A stretch of 64,000 nucleotides of DNA, from contig CAXXFJ010000014.1 of assembly GCA_963677415.2 (NCBI GenBank), positions 1 to 64,000 on the forward strand, written 5' to 3'. This document shows positions 27,255-36,718 of the stretch, one piece after another. Both the position numbers and the translations under genes were made by a program. The stretch is from JAQUTK01 sp963677415 (lineage in GTDB: Bacteria > Bacteroidota > Bacteroidia > Bacteroidales > JAQUTK01). The notes below the pieces were generated by a model, which did no database searches, was not told where the DNA came from, and was given only the letters and a program-made list of their open reading frames with translations. Numbering within the stretch: the first letter of the stretch is position 1; the number at the start of each line of letters is the position of its first letter.

Positions 27255-28550
27255 TCAGAAATGGATAATGAAGCGTGTCAGTCCGTCAGGATAGGAGTGA
27301 AGCGAGTAGGTGCAATTGTGTTGAATCAGTACTTCCCGAATGAAAAGTAGTCCTATGCCCTGCCCGTTTGGTTTTGTGGAAAAGAATGGGTTGAAAAGCT
27401 TCTTCTCTGTATCCTTACTGATACCTTTTCCTGTATCCGCAATTTCCAGCGTGTTATTCTCGTCAAAGGTTTGGATATAAATATCTCCTTCTGTTTCGAT
27501 ACTTTCTACCGCATTCTTTATGATATTCAACAGTACTTGTTCAAACAAGATCGTGTCCAGTCGCACCGGATGAAAAGTCTCATCAGGAACAAAATGCAGC
27601 CGGATCTTTTTTTGTTTGCACATCACCTCCATGAAACGTATGGAAGAACGAATCATCTCATTTAAATCCACTGTGCTGAACTGTGCTTCGGGCACTTTCA
27701 CTACATCTGCGAAATTGGTGATGAACCGGCTCATCCCATAACATCGGTCAATACAGACATGCATTACTTCACGTAGGTCTTCCGTATCATTCATCTCTTC
27801 CAGTGCTTTTTCAACGGAATCAAGGGTGGATGTGATGCTGGCAGTTGTGTTGTTAACCTCGTGCGACATGATGCGGATCACTTTCTCGTATGCTTTTTTC
27901 TCTGCCAGTCTGACCTCTTCAGTGAGACTTTCGATGAGATAGAAAGACCGTGGAAAACCTTGTTCGACAAAAGATTGATGCGTACATTTATAGACACTGC
28001 CATTGTAGGTACTGATAGCGCGGGAACTCCTCAATGGCACTTGCGACAGATCTATTGGTAATACATCTTTTAAATCTGCGATAGTCTTTCCTTGTAGTTG
28101 CTCAATAGTATCAAGACCCAGTAACTTTAAAGCGGCAGGATTAAGGGAGGTGATTTCATGATCGTAGTTCAATACAATAACACCCATGGGGGAGGCTTGT
28201 ATGAGCAAATCGAGGAACTGGTTTTGTTCCCGCAAACGCAATCTTTCATTCTTTAGTTGTTCCATCATTCGATTGAAGATGGCGACCACTTTATCGGCTT
28301 CATACTGTCCGACTTCCCGCAAACGAGAGTTGAAATCCTGTTCTTGCAATAAATCCATTCCATTTCTTATGTTTTGTAATGGACGTACCACCTTTCTATA
28401 AAAGAAGATGAGATAGAAAATAACGAAGATTATCAATATCTCAACACCTATTGAGAGCCATGAAAATGAACCGTGGCTTTCATATATTGTGAAAGAGAAC
28501 ACAATCAACAGCAGGAATGCCAGAATCAGAAAGAAGCCTCGTAATTTCAT
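27255..28550 (-). CDS. Membrane sensor histidine kinase (NtrY/NtrB-like)
   Basis: The 431-residue protein has two N-terminal membrane segments (residues ~5-22 and ~32-50) with almost no periplasmic loop, then a HAMP-like linker, a PAS domain (~105-215) and a kinase core. The phosphoacceptor is H230 in IRIMSHEVNN. The ATPase boxes are N (NIIKNAVESI), G1 (IADTGKGI), F (FNPFFSTKP) and G2 (GQGIGLLF). The very short outside loop suggests it senses a membrane or cytoplasmic signal. It begins 15 bases after the sigma-54 activator gene and should phosphorylate it. It is the last gene of the exporter operon. Confidence 0.9.
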   Translation of the reverse strand: MKLRGFFLILAFLLLIVFSFTIYESHGSFSWLSIGVEILIIFVIFYLIFFYRKVVRPLQNIRNGMDLLQEQDFNSRLREVGQYEADKVVAIFNRMMEQLKNERLRLREQNQFLDLLIQASPMGVIVLNYDHEITSLNPAALKLLGLDTIEQLQGKTIADLKDVLPIDLSQVPLRSSRAISTYNGSVYKCTHQSFVEQGFPRSFYLIESLTEEVRLAEKKAYEKVIRIMSHEVNNTTASITSTLDSVEKALEEMNDTEDLREVMHVCIDRCYGMSRFITNFADVVKVPEAQFSTVDLNEMIRSSIRFMEVMCKQKKIRLHFVPDETFHPVRLDTILFEQVLLNIIKNAVESIETEGDIYIQTFDENNTLEIADTGKGISKDTEKKLFNPFFSTKPNGQGIGLLFIREVLIQHNCTYSLHSYPDGLTRFIIHF

Positions 28551-28565
28551 CTCTTTTTGTTGTTG

Positions 28566-29921
28566 TCAGATTCCGTATTTTTCCATTCTTCGATAGAGAG
28601 CCGAACGGCTGATACCCAACGCCTCCGCTGTTTTGGACAAATTACCCTGGTGCTTTTCGATGCATTGGCGAATGGTTTGTGCTTCAATCTCATCTAGAGT
28701 CATGTTTGAAAGATTGGAGTTCAACGGTGTTTCAGTTACGGCATCTGACAGTTGGCTTTTAATGTCGGGTGCGTCAATGATTGTTTTACCACTCACAAGA
28801 ATAGTCCGGTCAATCAGGTTCTTCAGTTCGCGGATATTTCCAGGAAAAGGCAAACTCTTCAGAAAGTTCAAAGCCTCAGATGTGAACTTTACAGCAGGTA
28901 ATCCATTCTGAAGAGTCTGTAACTTTGCAAAATGAGTGGATAAGATAGGAATATCTTCTTTTCGTTCTCTTAATGCAGGCACATGCAATTGTATCAGATT
29001 GATCCTGTAAAACAGATCTTCCCGAAAACTCTTGTCTTTGACCATCGTCGATAAATCAGCATTGGTCGCACTCACCACACGCACATCCACTTTGCGCGGG
29101 TGGCTGTCGCCCAGCACTTCGAATGTTTGATCTTGCAGTACGCGCAGAAGTTTTACCTGACAGGCAAAATCCAGTTCTCCGATCTCGTCCAGAAAGATAG
29201 TGCCTTTATCAGCCATCTCGAAACGGCCTACTCTGTTCGTTATAGCGTCGGTAAAGGCTCCTTTCTGATGACCGAACATTTCGCTTTCGAAGAGACTTTG
29301 CGAGATGCCACCCAGGTTGACCTTTACAAACCGGTTGTTTGTACGTTTGCTGTTTATGTGAATAGCTTCCGCAATCAGTTCCTTTCCGGTACCGCTCTCA
29401 CCGGTAATAAGTACCGATGCATTGGTTTGGGCGATACGACCTACTGTATTCAGGACTTGCATAAGAGATTCCGACTGACCGATAATAGCTGAGAAATTGT
29501 ATTTTGCATCCAGTTCCTTACGCGTTTGAGGCGTATTCTCTGATAAATTTGCCTGTTGTACGTCAAACGCGGTAGCAATGGACTTGAGCAATTGACGATT
29601 ATCCCATGGCTTCGTGATAAAGTCAAAGGCACCGGCTTGCATCCCTTGCACGGCAAGCGAGATTGATCCCCACGCGGTAATCAGGATGACTGGCACCGAT
29701 GGGCATAATATGCGCATGTGACGGAGGAGCTTTAACCCTTCCTGACCATCTGTTGTCATGGAAAAGTTCATATCCATCAACATCAGATCCGGAGTTTGTT
29801 TCCGTACAAAATCCAATGCTCCTTCGGGCGAACTTACCGATTCGGCTTCATATCCGGCTCTCTTTAGCAGAAAGGACAGAGATGAACGTATGGCTGTATC
29901 ATCATCGATAATAAGAATCAT
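28566..29921 (-). CDS. NtrC-family sigma-54-dependent response regulator
   Basis: The domains are a receiver (residues 1-120, acidic pocket D6-D8, phosphoacceptor D50), an AAA+ domain with Walker A GESGTGKE and a sigma-54 contact loop GAFTDA (a variant of GAFTGA common in the family), and a Fis-type helix-turn-helix at the end (LSKTAEALGISRSALYRRM). Length, 451 residues, is normal. It activates RNA polymerase with sigma-54 from upstream enhancers. A sigma-54 promoter and a palindrome lie upstream of the first gene of this same operon (36719-37966), the evident target. The pair also has its own housekeeping promoter box just upstream. Confidence 0.95.
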   Translation of the reverse strand: MILIIDDDTAIRSSLSFLLKRAGYEAESVSSPEGALDFVRKQTPDLMLMDMNFSMTTDGQEGLKLLRHMRILCPSVPVILITAWGSISLAVQGMQAGAFDFITKPWDNRQLLKSIATAFDVQQANLSENTPQTRKELDAKYNFSAIIGQSESLMQVLNTVGRIAQTNASVLITGESGTGKELIAEAIHINSKRTNNRFVKVNLGGISQSLFESEMFGHQKGAFTDAITNRVGRFEMADKGTIFLDEIGELDFACQVKLLRVLQDQTFEVLGDSHPRKVDVRVVSATNADLSTMVKDKSFREDLFYRINLIQLHVPALRERKEDIPILSTHFAKLQTLQNGLPAVKFTSEALNFLKSLPFPGNIRELKNLIDRTILVSGKTIIDAPDIKSQLSDAVTETPLNSNLSNMTLDEIEAQTIRQCIEKHQGNLSKTAEALGISRSALYRRMEKYGI

Positions 29922-29941
29922 CGTTCTAGTTATATTTATTG

Positions 29942-29949
29942 CAAAGGTA
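29942..29949 (-). promoter_or_regulatory. Bacteroidetes -7 box (TACCTTTG) for the regulator-kinase pair
   Basis: The minus strand reads TACCTTTG, a perfect TAnnTTTG, 20 bases before the regulator ATG. It would give basal expression of the two-component system independent of the sigma-54 promoter. Confidence 0.55.
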
Positions 29950-29974
29950 ACTTTTTTTTAATATTTCCGAGTCT

Positions 29975-31975
29975 CTATTCTTCTCCTTCAGGTGCTTGCC
30001 AAAAATAAGCGTCATCATGCATACTGTTTCCCCGGTTATAGATGAATCCCTTTGGCGAAAGGGTGATGGATGGGGACTTTCTACCGCTATTACTTTCTGT
30101 TTCATATTCACTAATCAGATGAGAGGTTATCAGATAGAGATTCTTGGCCATGTAATTTTCCAGATAGTCTTCCTTTGTCTGTTTGTTCTCATGATTCCAG
30201 TTCGCATCTTCGTTGAGCACTAGTGGCTGATCGTTGATGAGCCGTTCGCGTACCTCACCGGGATGGAGCAGCAAACCGTTTTCGTCTGTTACAAACGCGC
30301 AGAAAGTCGGATCCATCCATACCCATTTGTGCAACGAATGGCTCCACACCATATTGATGACGTGGCAATCCCCATCGGTATCGTATGCCTTCGACTCACA
30401 AGTGATGAAACGTGACTTAAAACCTTCGGCCAGATAGATTTCGTTGAGCATCATAGCCATGAAACGGCAATTGAGTCCCCGATTCTCTTTCTTGCATATT
30501 TTGTAGAGATCAATGGCATTGTAGGGACATTTTGGCCATGAGGAATTGCCGTTATGCCTTATGGCATCGTGTAGCCAATAGAGCAGGTTCTTCATGCGCG
30601 ATATCTCATCACCTTTTCCTGCAATACTATCCAGATTAAAGAATTTGCGCACACGGGTTAAGTCGCTATCAGTAGGGGTAGCATATGCAAAGCGTGCTTC
30701 ACTTTTTCCTGTTTGTTCGTAAGGCTTGCTCAGTTTCAGAATATACAGGTAATCAGCAACTAGCCGGACACTCTCCAACAGTTCGGCAAACCTCTTTTCA
30801 TTCTTGATATTGGAGAAATCTGCATCTTCCTTCATGTGCAAATAGTCTTTATAACCAGCTTTGATGGCAGTCTGAAGGAAATCCAAAGCCCTCTTTTTGT
30901 TTCCTTCCAAAGAGTAGCGACATGCTTCATTGTATAATTCATTAGCAATTAAATGGGAAAGAAGATATTTATTTGTGCCCCACTTATCTGCATTTTCTAT
31001 TATGTCACGAAAGTCACTGAGTGAAGTAACGTAGTGCTGACTTTTCTGTAACTGATCTTTGGGAGTGGTAGATATTATGCTGGTATCTCCGCTCTCAAAA
31101 ACAAGGTCTTTCATTTGATAACCTTTAAATTGCGGACACTTTTCCGCTGCTCCAAGATGGATTGAATAGACAGGACTATAAAATGTTATTGATTGTAATT
31201 GTGGGCAATTATTTACCAACTGCGGACCTCCTGTAGAAAGAGCAGGCCCGTAGAAATCAATCTGCCGCAACTTGGGACAAAGGCTTATCGTATTCCATCC
31301 GTCAATATGTCCTAAATAACCCTTTATTTCAATGACTTCTAAAGCAGACATCTCGGTGATACTATTACAGCAGGGAATAAAATCAATGTTGTTAAAAGAG
31401 ATCTTTTTCAGTTTTGGACATTGAGAGAAACAATAGCTGCCAATCATCCGCACATACTTTGGAAAAATAACCTCTTCCAGCATACTGTCACAATTGAAGA
31501 CCCAACTGCCGAGAAGGATATTATCAGGTAGCTTGATCCTTTTCAGATGGGTATGTTCCAATGCACCAGTATCGATGGTATCAGTCTGTTCAGGTAATAC
31601 TACTTCTTCTATTTTGCAATTGCGAAAAAGGAACTTAGGCACTGTATGTGGCCCCTGCGTATAGCAATCACCTTCTTTGTTTACATAAGTTCCGCCGCCC
31701 GATGCAAAGGTCGTTTTCGATAGATCTACCCGTTTCAACTTCCCCGTGGTAGGTTGTTGCTTCACATCGCTACCGGCCATCTCACGTAAGAAACGTAAAT
31801 CTGCACCGTTCAACGCACCTTTCAATACCAAATCTGTAATCTCATACTTTGCTTGTGAGTCAATGAGCGTTGATAATGTACCCGGTTCTTTTACCGTAAC
31901 CTTCACTTGTTTTGCTTGTGCGACACTTGCACCAAGCAGGATGCAGAGTGCCATTAGAAATGTTTTCTTGTTCAT
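29975..31975 (-). CDS. Secreted protein with BspA-like LRR and C-terminal transglutaminase-like domain
   Basis: The ATG at 31973-31975 (MNKKTFLMALCILLGASVAQA) begins a clean signal peptide. A TTG four codons upstream is less likely. Residues ~40-320 hold LRR-like units (LKRIKLPDNILLGSWVF, MLEEVIFPKYVRMIGSYCF). Residues ~460-590 resemble a transglutaminase-like core, with C in LNCRFMAMML, H in DCHVINMVWS and D in WMDPTF in the right order for a Cys-His-Asp triad. The gene lies inside the exporter operon, between the TolC-like gene and the regulator. It may be an envelope protein that acts with the exporter or is carried by it. That link is inference. Confidence 0.8.
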   Translation of the reverse strand: MNKKTFLMALCILLGASVAQAKQVKVTVKEPGTLSTLIDSQAKYEITDLVLKGALNGADLRFLREMAGSDVKQQPTTGKLKRVDLSKTTFASGGGTYVNKEGDCYTQGPHTVPKFLFRNCKIEEVVLPEQTDTIDTGALEHTHLKRIKLPDNILLGSWVFNCDSMLEEVIFPKYVRMIGSYCFSQCPKLKKISFNNIDFIPCCNSITEMSALEVIEIKGYLGHIDGWNTISLCPKLRQIDFYGPALSTGGPQLVNNCPQLQSITFYSPVYSIHLGAAEKCPQFKGYQMKDLVFESGDTSIISTTPKDQLQKSQHYVTSLSDFRDIIENADKWGTNKYLLSHLIANELYNEACRYSLEGNKKRALDFLQTAIKAGYKDYLHMKEDADFSNIKNEKRFAELLESVRLVADYLYILKLSKPYEQTGKSEARFAYATPTDSDLTRVRKFFNLDSIAGKGDEISRMKNLLYWLHDAIRHNGNSSWPKCPYNAIDLYKICKKENRGLNCRFMAMMLNEIYLAEGFKSRFITCESKAYDTDGDCHVINMVWSHSLHKWVWMDPTFCAFVTDENGLLLHPGEVRERLINDQPLVLNEDANWNHENKQTKEDYLENYMAKNLYLITSHLISEYETESNSGRKSPSITLSPKGFIYNRGNSMHDDAYFWQAPEGEE

Positions 31976-32000
31976 ACTATTCTTCAATATAAAGTTCTTT

Positions 32001-33470
32001 TTATCGTCTGATCAGCTGCTCAAACTCAGCTGTAATGTCCTTACTCTTCTCAAAATCATACAGGGTGAGACTGCGGATCTGGTACATGTAATACCAGTAC
32101 AAATGCAATTCTGATATGTGTTTGCTGCGAGCTTCATCTTTTGAGAGTTGAGCGTCATTCAGGTCAAGCGTATTTATTTTTCCGATCATGAAAGATTCGA
32201 TAGAGGTCTTGTAGCGTTTCTGAGCGATTTCGTCTGCTTCTTCTGCTATCTTTAGCTGAGCCGACTGATTGTTAAACTGCTCCACAAGTAAAAATACATT
32301 CTGGTTAAAATTCAGTTGTTCCTGTTTTAGCTTGGAGATGATTACTTCACGGTTCGATTCTGCGACCTTCACTTTTCCTTTTCTTTTTCCCCAATCCAGG
32401 ATCGGACTTTTTATACCGATTTGTACTACCTGATAATCGATGGGATTGCGATATGTTTTATAAAGATCTTCATCTTGTCCGGTATAGCCTAAAGATGCAA
32501 AAACTTCTATGTCGCGTCGCTCTCCGTTAGCTTTGGCGACCTCATAATCAGCTTCCAATTGTCTGCGCCGTACATTTTGCGCAAAGGCATTGTTCTCTTT
32601 TGCTTTTTGCAAGACACTGTTATATTCGAGTGTTGAATAATACTCCGCATTGGGAATGACTGGATCAATGCTGTCATTCTCACCTAACCCCAAAAAGGCC
32701 CGTAACTGAAACATGGCCGCTTTCAAACCGGATTGTTCTTTTGTTACTTCCGAAGTTGCTTTTAAGGCTGACAGTTTGAGTTGCAAGAGTTCATTTTCCG
32801 ATAGCTGTCCCATCTTTCTTTTCGTCTCAGCGATCCCCAGCAGCTTATCAGAGTTTATTTTGTTCTGAAGTGCTATATTTACATTCTCTTTCGCAAGCAG
32901 TAATTGAAAATAGAGATTGATGGCTTTTAATGTCACTTCTTCCGTGTTTTCAATATAAGCCGCTTTGGCTTCTTTGTAGCGGGTGGGTTCGATACGTCGT
33001 TTCCATTTCATGTTATTTATTCCAAACAAAGGTTGAGAGAGTGTGATCCCAAGAGGAACACTCATAAAGTAATGTTTACTATTATTTGATAACGGATCCA
33101 TGTATTGCAGAGAGGTATTCAGCGATAGTTTTCCTCCCGTTAACCAGAGATTCTGATCTATAGATAGCGCGCTACTCATTTGCAATAACTTGGAACGTAT
33201 ATATTTGTAATCTCCATTTTCAGTCTGATACAAGTTGTAACTTCGCTGATAATTGGGCAATGTAGCTTCCATACTTATTTCAGGCAGATAATCGGCGCGA
33301 TAGGTACGATATTCCCAATAGGCTGTTTTAAGTTCATTGAGTGCTACAGCAGCATCAACAGACTGCAGTCTTGCCAGTTCGATGGCTTTGGAGAGCTCCA
33401 ATACTTGTTGTGCGCGAGTGACGATAGCCATCAAAAACAAGAATATCAGAGCAGTGCTTGTTCTTTTCAT
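32001..33470 (-). CDS. TolC-family outer-membrane efflux protein
   Basis: The 489-residue protein has a signal peptide (MKRTSTALIFLFLMAIVTRA) and the two-part coiled-coil repeat architecture of the family, for example NELLQLKLSALKATSEV and IAQKRYKTSIESFMIGKINT, the latter close to the usual C-terminal helix motif. It would form the outer-membrane channel for the ABC/membrane-fusion complex encoded upstream. It begins 12 bases after the preceding permease gene. Confidence 0.88.
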   Translation of the reverse strand: MKRTSTALIFLFLMAIVTRAQQVLELSKAIELARLQSVDAAVALNELKTAYWEYRTYRADYLPEISMEATLPNYQRSYNLYQTENGDYKYIRSKLLQMSSALSIDQNLWLTGGKLSLNTSLQYMDPLSNNSKHYFMSVPLGITLSQPLFGINNMKWKRRIEPTRYKEAKAAYIENTEEVTLKAINLYFQLLLAKENVNIALQNKINSDKLLGIAETKRKMGQLSENELLQLKLSALKATSEVTKEQSGLKAAMFQLRAFLGLGENDSIDPVIPNAEYYSTLEYNSVLQKAKENNAFAQNVRRRQLEADYEVAKANGERRDIEVFASLGYTGQDEDLYKTYRNPIDYQVVQIGIKSPILDWGKRKGKVKVAESNREVIISKLKQEQLNFNQNVFLLVEQFNNQSAQLKIAEEADEIAQKRYKTSIESFMIGKINTLDLNDAQLSKDEARSKHISELHLYWYYMYQIRSLTLYDFEKSKDITAEFEQLIRR

Positions 33471-33482
33471 ACGTTTTTCCTC

Positions 33483-34718
33483 TTACTCATCTCTTAATAC
33501 ATCAGCCGGTGAAACAGAGACTGCTTTGTGGGCAGGAAACCAGATACCTCCGACAATCATAAGAGCCAAAAGTACAAAAGTAATGCTACCTCCAATGAAG
33601 AGTCTGCTACCCGTAAATGGGGCACCATAGTTTATCATTTCAGTACTTTTTACCCAAGCAAACAGTATTATTGTTGGTACTATCGCTGATACCAATAACA
33701 AGATCCCTTCCGCATAAAATTGATATAATATTTTTCGGGGTGTGCTACCCATTGCTATACGGATTCCAATCTCGTTGCCTCGATATTGTGTACGAAACCA
33801 GAAGATACCCGTGATGCCCAGAAATATATTGATAAGTAAGAAGAGCATGATAAACAATCGCATCTTCAATCCGTTTACATCATCCAATTGAATTTCTTTT
33901 TTCATAACCGGAACAGACTGGATAGTGCTCAGATAATAATTCCCAATATGTAACTGTTCGGCCATTTGTGCACGAAACCGGGTAATAAAATCAGAGTCTT
34001 CATTGGGCTTTACCCGTACGCAGATTTCAATATAATCTGAATATTCTTCCAGTTTGTAAGTGATGTTTCTGGCGAAAAATGGTTTCTCCCAACTGCTGAA
34101 ATTTTCATATCTGATTGCTTCAGATACTGCTCCGATGCGGTAATGCGTGGTGGAATCATTTTTCTCCAAAGTAACCTCTTTGCCTTTTGCTTCTTTTCCA
34201 TTTGGAAACAATGCATTCTTTACCTCGGAAGATATCACAAACTCATTTCTTTCCAATGCTTTTACCAGTTCATCAGAACTTCCATTCATTGATTCAAATT
34301 GAAATACACGAAAAAAGCCGGGAGTGACTAAAAGCACATCCGCATAGCATTGAAGTGTATCATAATAAAGAGGTTGTGAACTGTTACTCCCCGTGTATGG
34401 GCATGAGAATAAAGAGAGACTGGCAGCCTCAATCATGGGATTTTGAGAGATACGTGTTAATATCTGATTCAGGATTTCTTCTTTAGTGAGATTACTCTGG
34501 TTTGTATTGTAAGCATAATTCAGATTATCAAGCTGTTTGACGCTCATCTTATAGGTGTGTTCGATATTAAAACCTGTAGGTTTGCAGTAGTTTCTAATAT
34601 TCACAAAGAGGAAATCGGCAATAAACCATACAAAAATGGAAACCAGAAATAATTCGATCCAAATACCGATGTTATGTTTGCGTTCGTTCCAAATGATTTT
34701 AAATATATGTCGTATCAT
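33483..34718 (-). CDS. MacB/FtsX-type ABC transporter permease (second)
   Basis: The 411-residue protein has one N-terminal membrane helix (~20-40), a periplasmic MacB-PCD-like domain (~45-280) and three C-terminal helices with the FtsX motif around EIGIRIAMGSTPRKILYQF. This is the type VII (MacB) ABC architecture, which drives a periplasmic mechanotransmission cycle and does not pump through the inner membrane. It is a divergent partner of the next permease, so a heterodimer is likely. Confidence 0.9.
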   Translation of the reverse strand: MIRHIFKIIWNERKHNIGIWIELFLVSIFVWFIADFLFVNIRNYCKPTGFNIEHTYKMSVKQLDNLNYAYNTNQSNLTKEEILNQILTRISQNPMIEAASLSLFSCPYTGSNSSQPLYYDTLQCYADVLLVTPGFFRVFQFESMNGSSDELVKALERNEFVISSEVKNALFPNGKEAKGKEVTLEKNDSTTHYRIGAVSEAIRYENFSSWEKPFFARNITYKLEEYSDYIEICVRVKPNEDSDFITRFRAQMAEQLHIGNYYLSTIQSVPVMKKEIQLDDVNGLKMRLFIMLFLLINIFLGITGIFWFRTQYRGNEIGIRIAMGSTPRKILYQFYAEGILLLVSAIVPTIILFAWVKSTEMINYGAPFTGSRLFIGGSITFVLLALMIVGGIWFPAHKAVSVSPADVLRDE

Positions 34719-34730
34719 AATGTAATTGTT

Positions 34731-36005
34731 TTATTTGGTAAGGATGGAACTTGTAATAGTTTTTCGCGTTACACGATATGCCGGAATAGCAGCCGAGAGA
34801 AGATTCAGTACGATGCAAAACAATAAGGCATATAGAAAGGTACTCAGATTGAGTAATGCAAGCAAATCAATGGAGGAGTTTCCCAATAATCCTGCATTCC
34901 GGCTATTCAGGTATAACATCTCCTTCATGACATACGAACAAATACATGAAAGCAGAAATCCAAGAAATCCCCCTAAGAGTGTCGACAAAAGACTCTCCCA
35001 TAAGATCTGAGATGCCAGATTGCCTTTTGTAGCACCGAAGGCCCTTCTTATACCAAACTCGGACATTCGTTTGCGCATTTGCGAACTCGTCATGCCGGAG
35101 ATGTTAATGGCCGGAACCAATAGTAATAACAGGATTATAATAAGATATTGGATGAGTACTTGTTTCATATCAGGATCAACATTTGACCATTTGCGATGAG
35201 CACTGACAAATTGGGTGTCCGGTTGCTTGAAATAGGAGACTTCACGTTCTTTAAGAGCGTCGTTGAATTTATGCCGCAACGTTTCTACTTCAGCTCTTAT
35301 CTTCGGAAAATCGTTCTTTGAATGGGCTAAAATATATACTTGACAATTGCCAGTAACTCCAATCATTTTGGTCACCTTTTGTGGAGTGAGGGAAGTCCAG
35401 ATTTGCGAGTAGGCTTCTGTAGCTAAGGTTGATATATCCTTAACAACTCCACAAACGATGTATTCCGAATAACTGAGTAGTATCGTCTTTCCAACAGCGG
35501 CTGTTGTTCCATATATTTCTTTCGCCACTTTTTCTGTAATGACAACTTTGTGCAGTCCGGCAGCCACATCTTCACGGGTGTAGGGTTTCCCTTCGATAAA
35601 CGAAAAATCGAATACCTTCCAAAACGCCTCGTCTGTTAATTTGTTGTCGTAACTGATTTCTTTCTTATTTCCGGGCGATGAGGCTAACACAGGAAGTGAT
35701 AGAGAGATAACTGACACTGCTTCCGGCGTTTTTAACTTTTTGAAACCTTCTTGTGCCAATTCGTACGAGAGACACCCGTTATTTGAATTGTTTGTACCTT
35801 TTTCTTTCGAATTCATATATTTCACATAAAGCATTCGTCCGCGGTTGTTTTCCGGCGGATAATCTGCATTTTTTATCTGAATTGTCATGACCAGGACCAT
35901 GATCATACAAATGGCAAGAGCTGTACCGGTTATTGATATAATACTCAATGTCGGATTCTCGCGGAGCAGGTGCCAAGCTTGTTTGAAGTACAGTGCTATT
36001 TTCAT
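34731..36005 (-). CDS. MacB/FtsX-type ABC transporter permease (first)
   Basis: The 424-residue protein has the same architecture as its neighbour: an N-terminal helix (~15-45), a periplasmic domain, and C-terminal helices starting near residue 280 with EFGIRRAFGATKGNLASQI. It starts 33 bases after the ATPase gene and is followed 12 bases later by the second permease. The two-permease arrangement differs from E. coli MacB, where ATPase and permease are fused and act as a homodimer. Confidence 0.9.
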   Translation of the reverse strand: MKIALYFKQAWHLLRENPTLSIISITGTALAICMIMVLVMTIQIKNADYPPENNRGRMLYVKYMNSKEKGTNNSNNGCLSYELAQEGFKKLKTPEAVSVISLSLPVLASSPGNKKEISYDNKLTDEAFWKVFDFSFIEGKPYTREDVAAGLHKVVITEKVAKEIYGTTAAVGKTILLSYSEYIVCGVVKDISTLATEAYSQIWTSLTPQKVTKMIGVTGNCQVYILAHSKNDFPKIRAEVETLRHKFNDALKEREVSYFKQPDTQFVSAHRKWSNVDPDMKQVLIQYLIIILLLLLVPAINISGMTSSQMRKRMSEFGIRRAFGATKGNLASQILWESLLSTLLGGFLGFLLSCICSYVMKEMLYLNSRNAGLLGNSSIDLLALLNLSTFLYALLFCIVLNLLSAAIPAYRVTRKTITSSILTK

Positions 36006-36038
36006 TGTTGTTGATTGTTTTTTATTCTGATTTTTGCG

Positions 36039-36713
36039 TTATGCGATTTGCCTTCCATCCAGAAGACGAATGATACGACTGGTTTCGGCGGCTTTGTTTT
36101 CGTCATGTGTCACCATTACAATCGTACGTCCTTCTTCTTTATTAAGCTGATGCAACAGATTCATGATCTCAGCACCCATTTTTGAATCCAGATTACCTGT
36201 AGGCTCATCAGCAAGAATAATCAAAGGGTTGCCAATAATAGCCCTTGCTATCGCAACACGTTGACACTGACCGCCGGATAGTTGTGAAGGGAAATGGCGC
36301 ATACGATGAGAAAGTCCCACTTTCGTCAACACTTCTTTGGCCAACTTCTCACGTTCAGAGGTGGATACATTCCGGTAAAGCAGAGGCAGTTCGACGTTGT
36401 CCAGCACACTGAGAGAATTAATAAGGTGAAAGCTCTGAAAGACAAAACCCAGCTTTTGATTGCGGAATAATGCCAGTTCTTTATCTTTCATCAGATCGGT
36501 CTCTTTGCCACCGATAATTATTTTCCCCGATGTGGGTGCGTCCAGTAATCCCATTACATTCAGCAAAGTTGATTTACCACAACCGGAGGGTCCCATCAGA
36601 GCCAGAAACTCACCTTCCCTGACATCAATATTTATATTTTCCAATGCAAGAGTCTCAATATCTTCTGTGCGATAGATCTTGTTAACTTGGTCTAAATGAA
36701 TCATTGTTTCCAT
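36039..36713 (-). CDS. ABC transporter ATP-binding protein (MacB/LolD type)
   Basis: The 224-residue protein is a complete nucleotide-binding domain: Walker A GPSGCGKST, Q-loop around VFQSFHLI, signature LSGGQCQRVAIARA, Walker B LIILADEPTGNLDS and switch histidine in VMVTHDE. The length and the SFHLINSLSVLDNVELPLLY segment are typical of the MacB/LolD subgroup. It starts 5 bases after the membrane-fusion gene, indicating co-translation, and pairs with the two permeases that follow. Confidence 0.95.
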   Translation of the reverse strand: METMIHLDQVNKIYRTEDIETLALENINIDVREGEFLALMGPSGCGKSTLLNVMGLLDAPTSGKIIIGGKETDLMKDKELALFRNQKLGFVFQSFHLINSLSVLDNVELPLLYRNVSTSEREKLAKEVLTKVGLSHRMRHFPSQLSGGQCQRVAIARAIIGNPLIILADEPTGNLDSKMGAEIMNLLHQLNKEEGRTIVMVTHDENKAAETSRIIRLLDGRQIA

Positions 36714-36718
36714 ACTTC

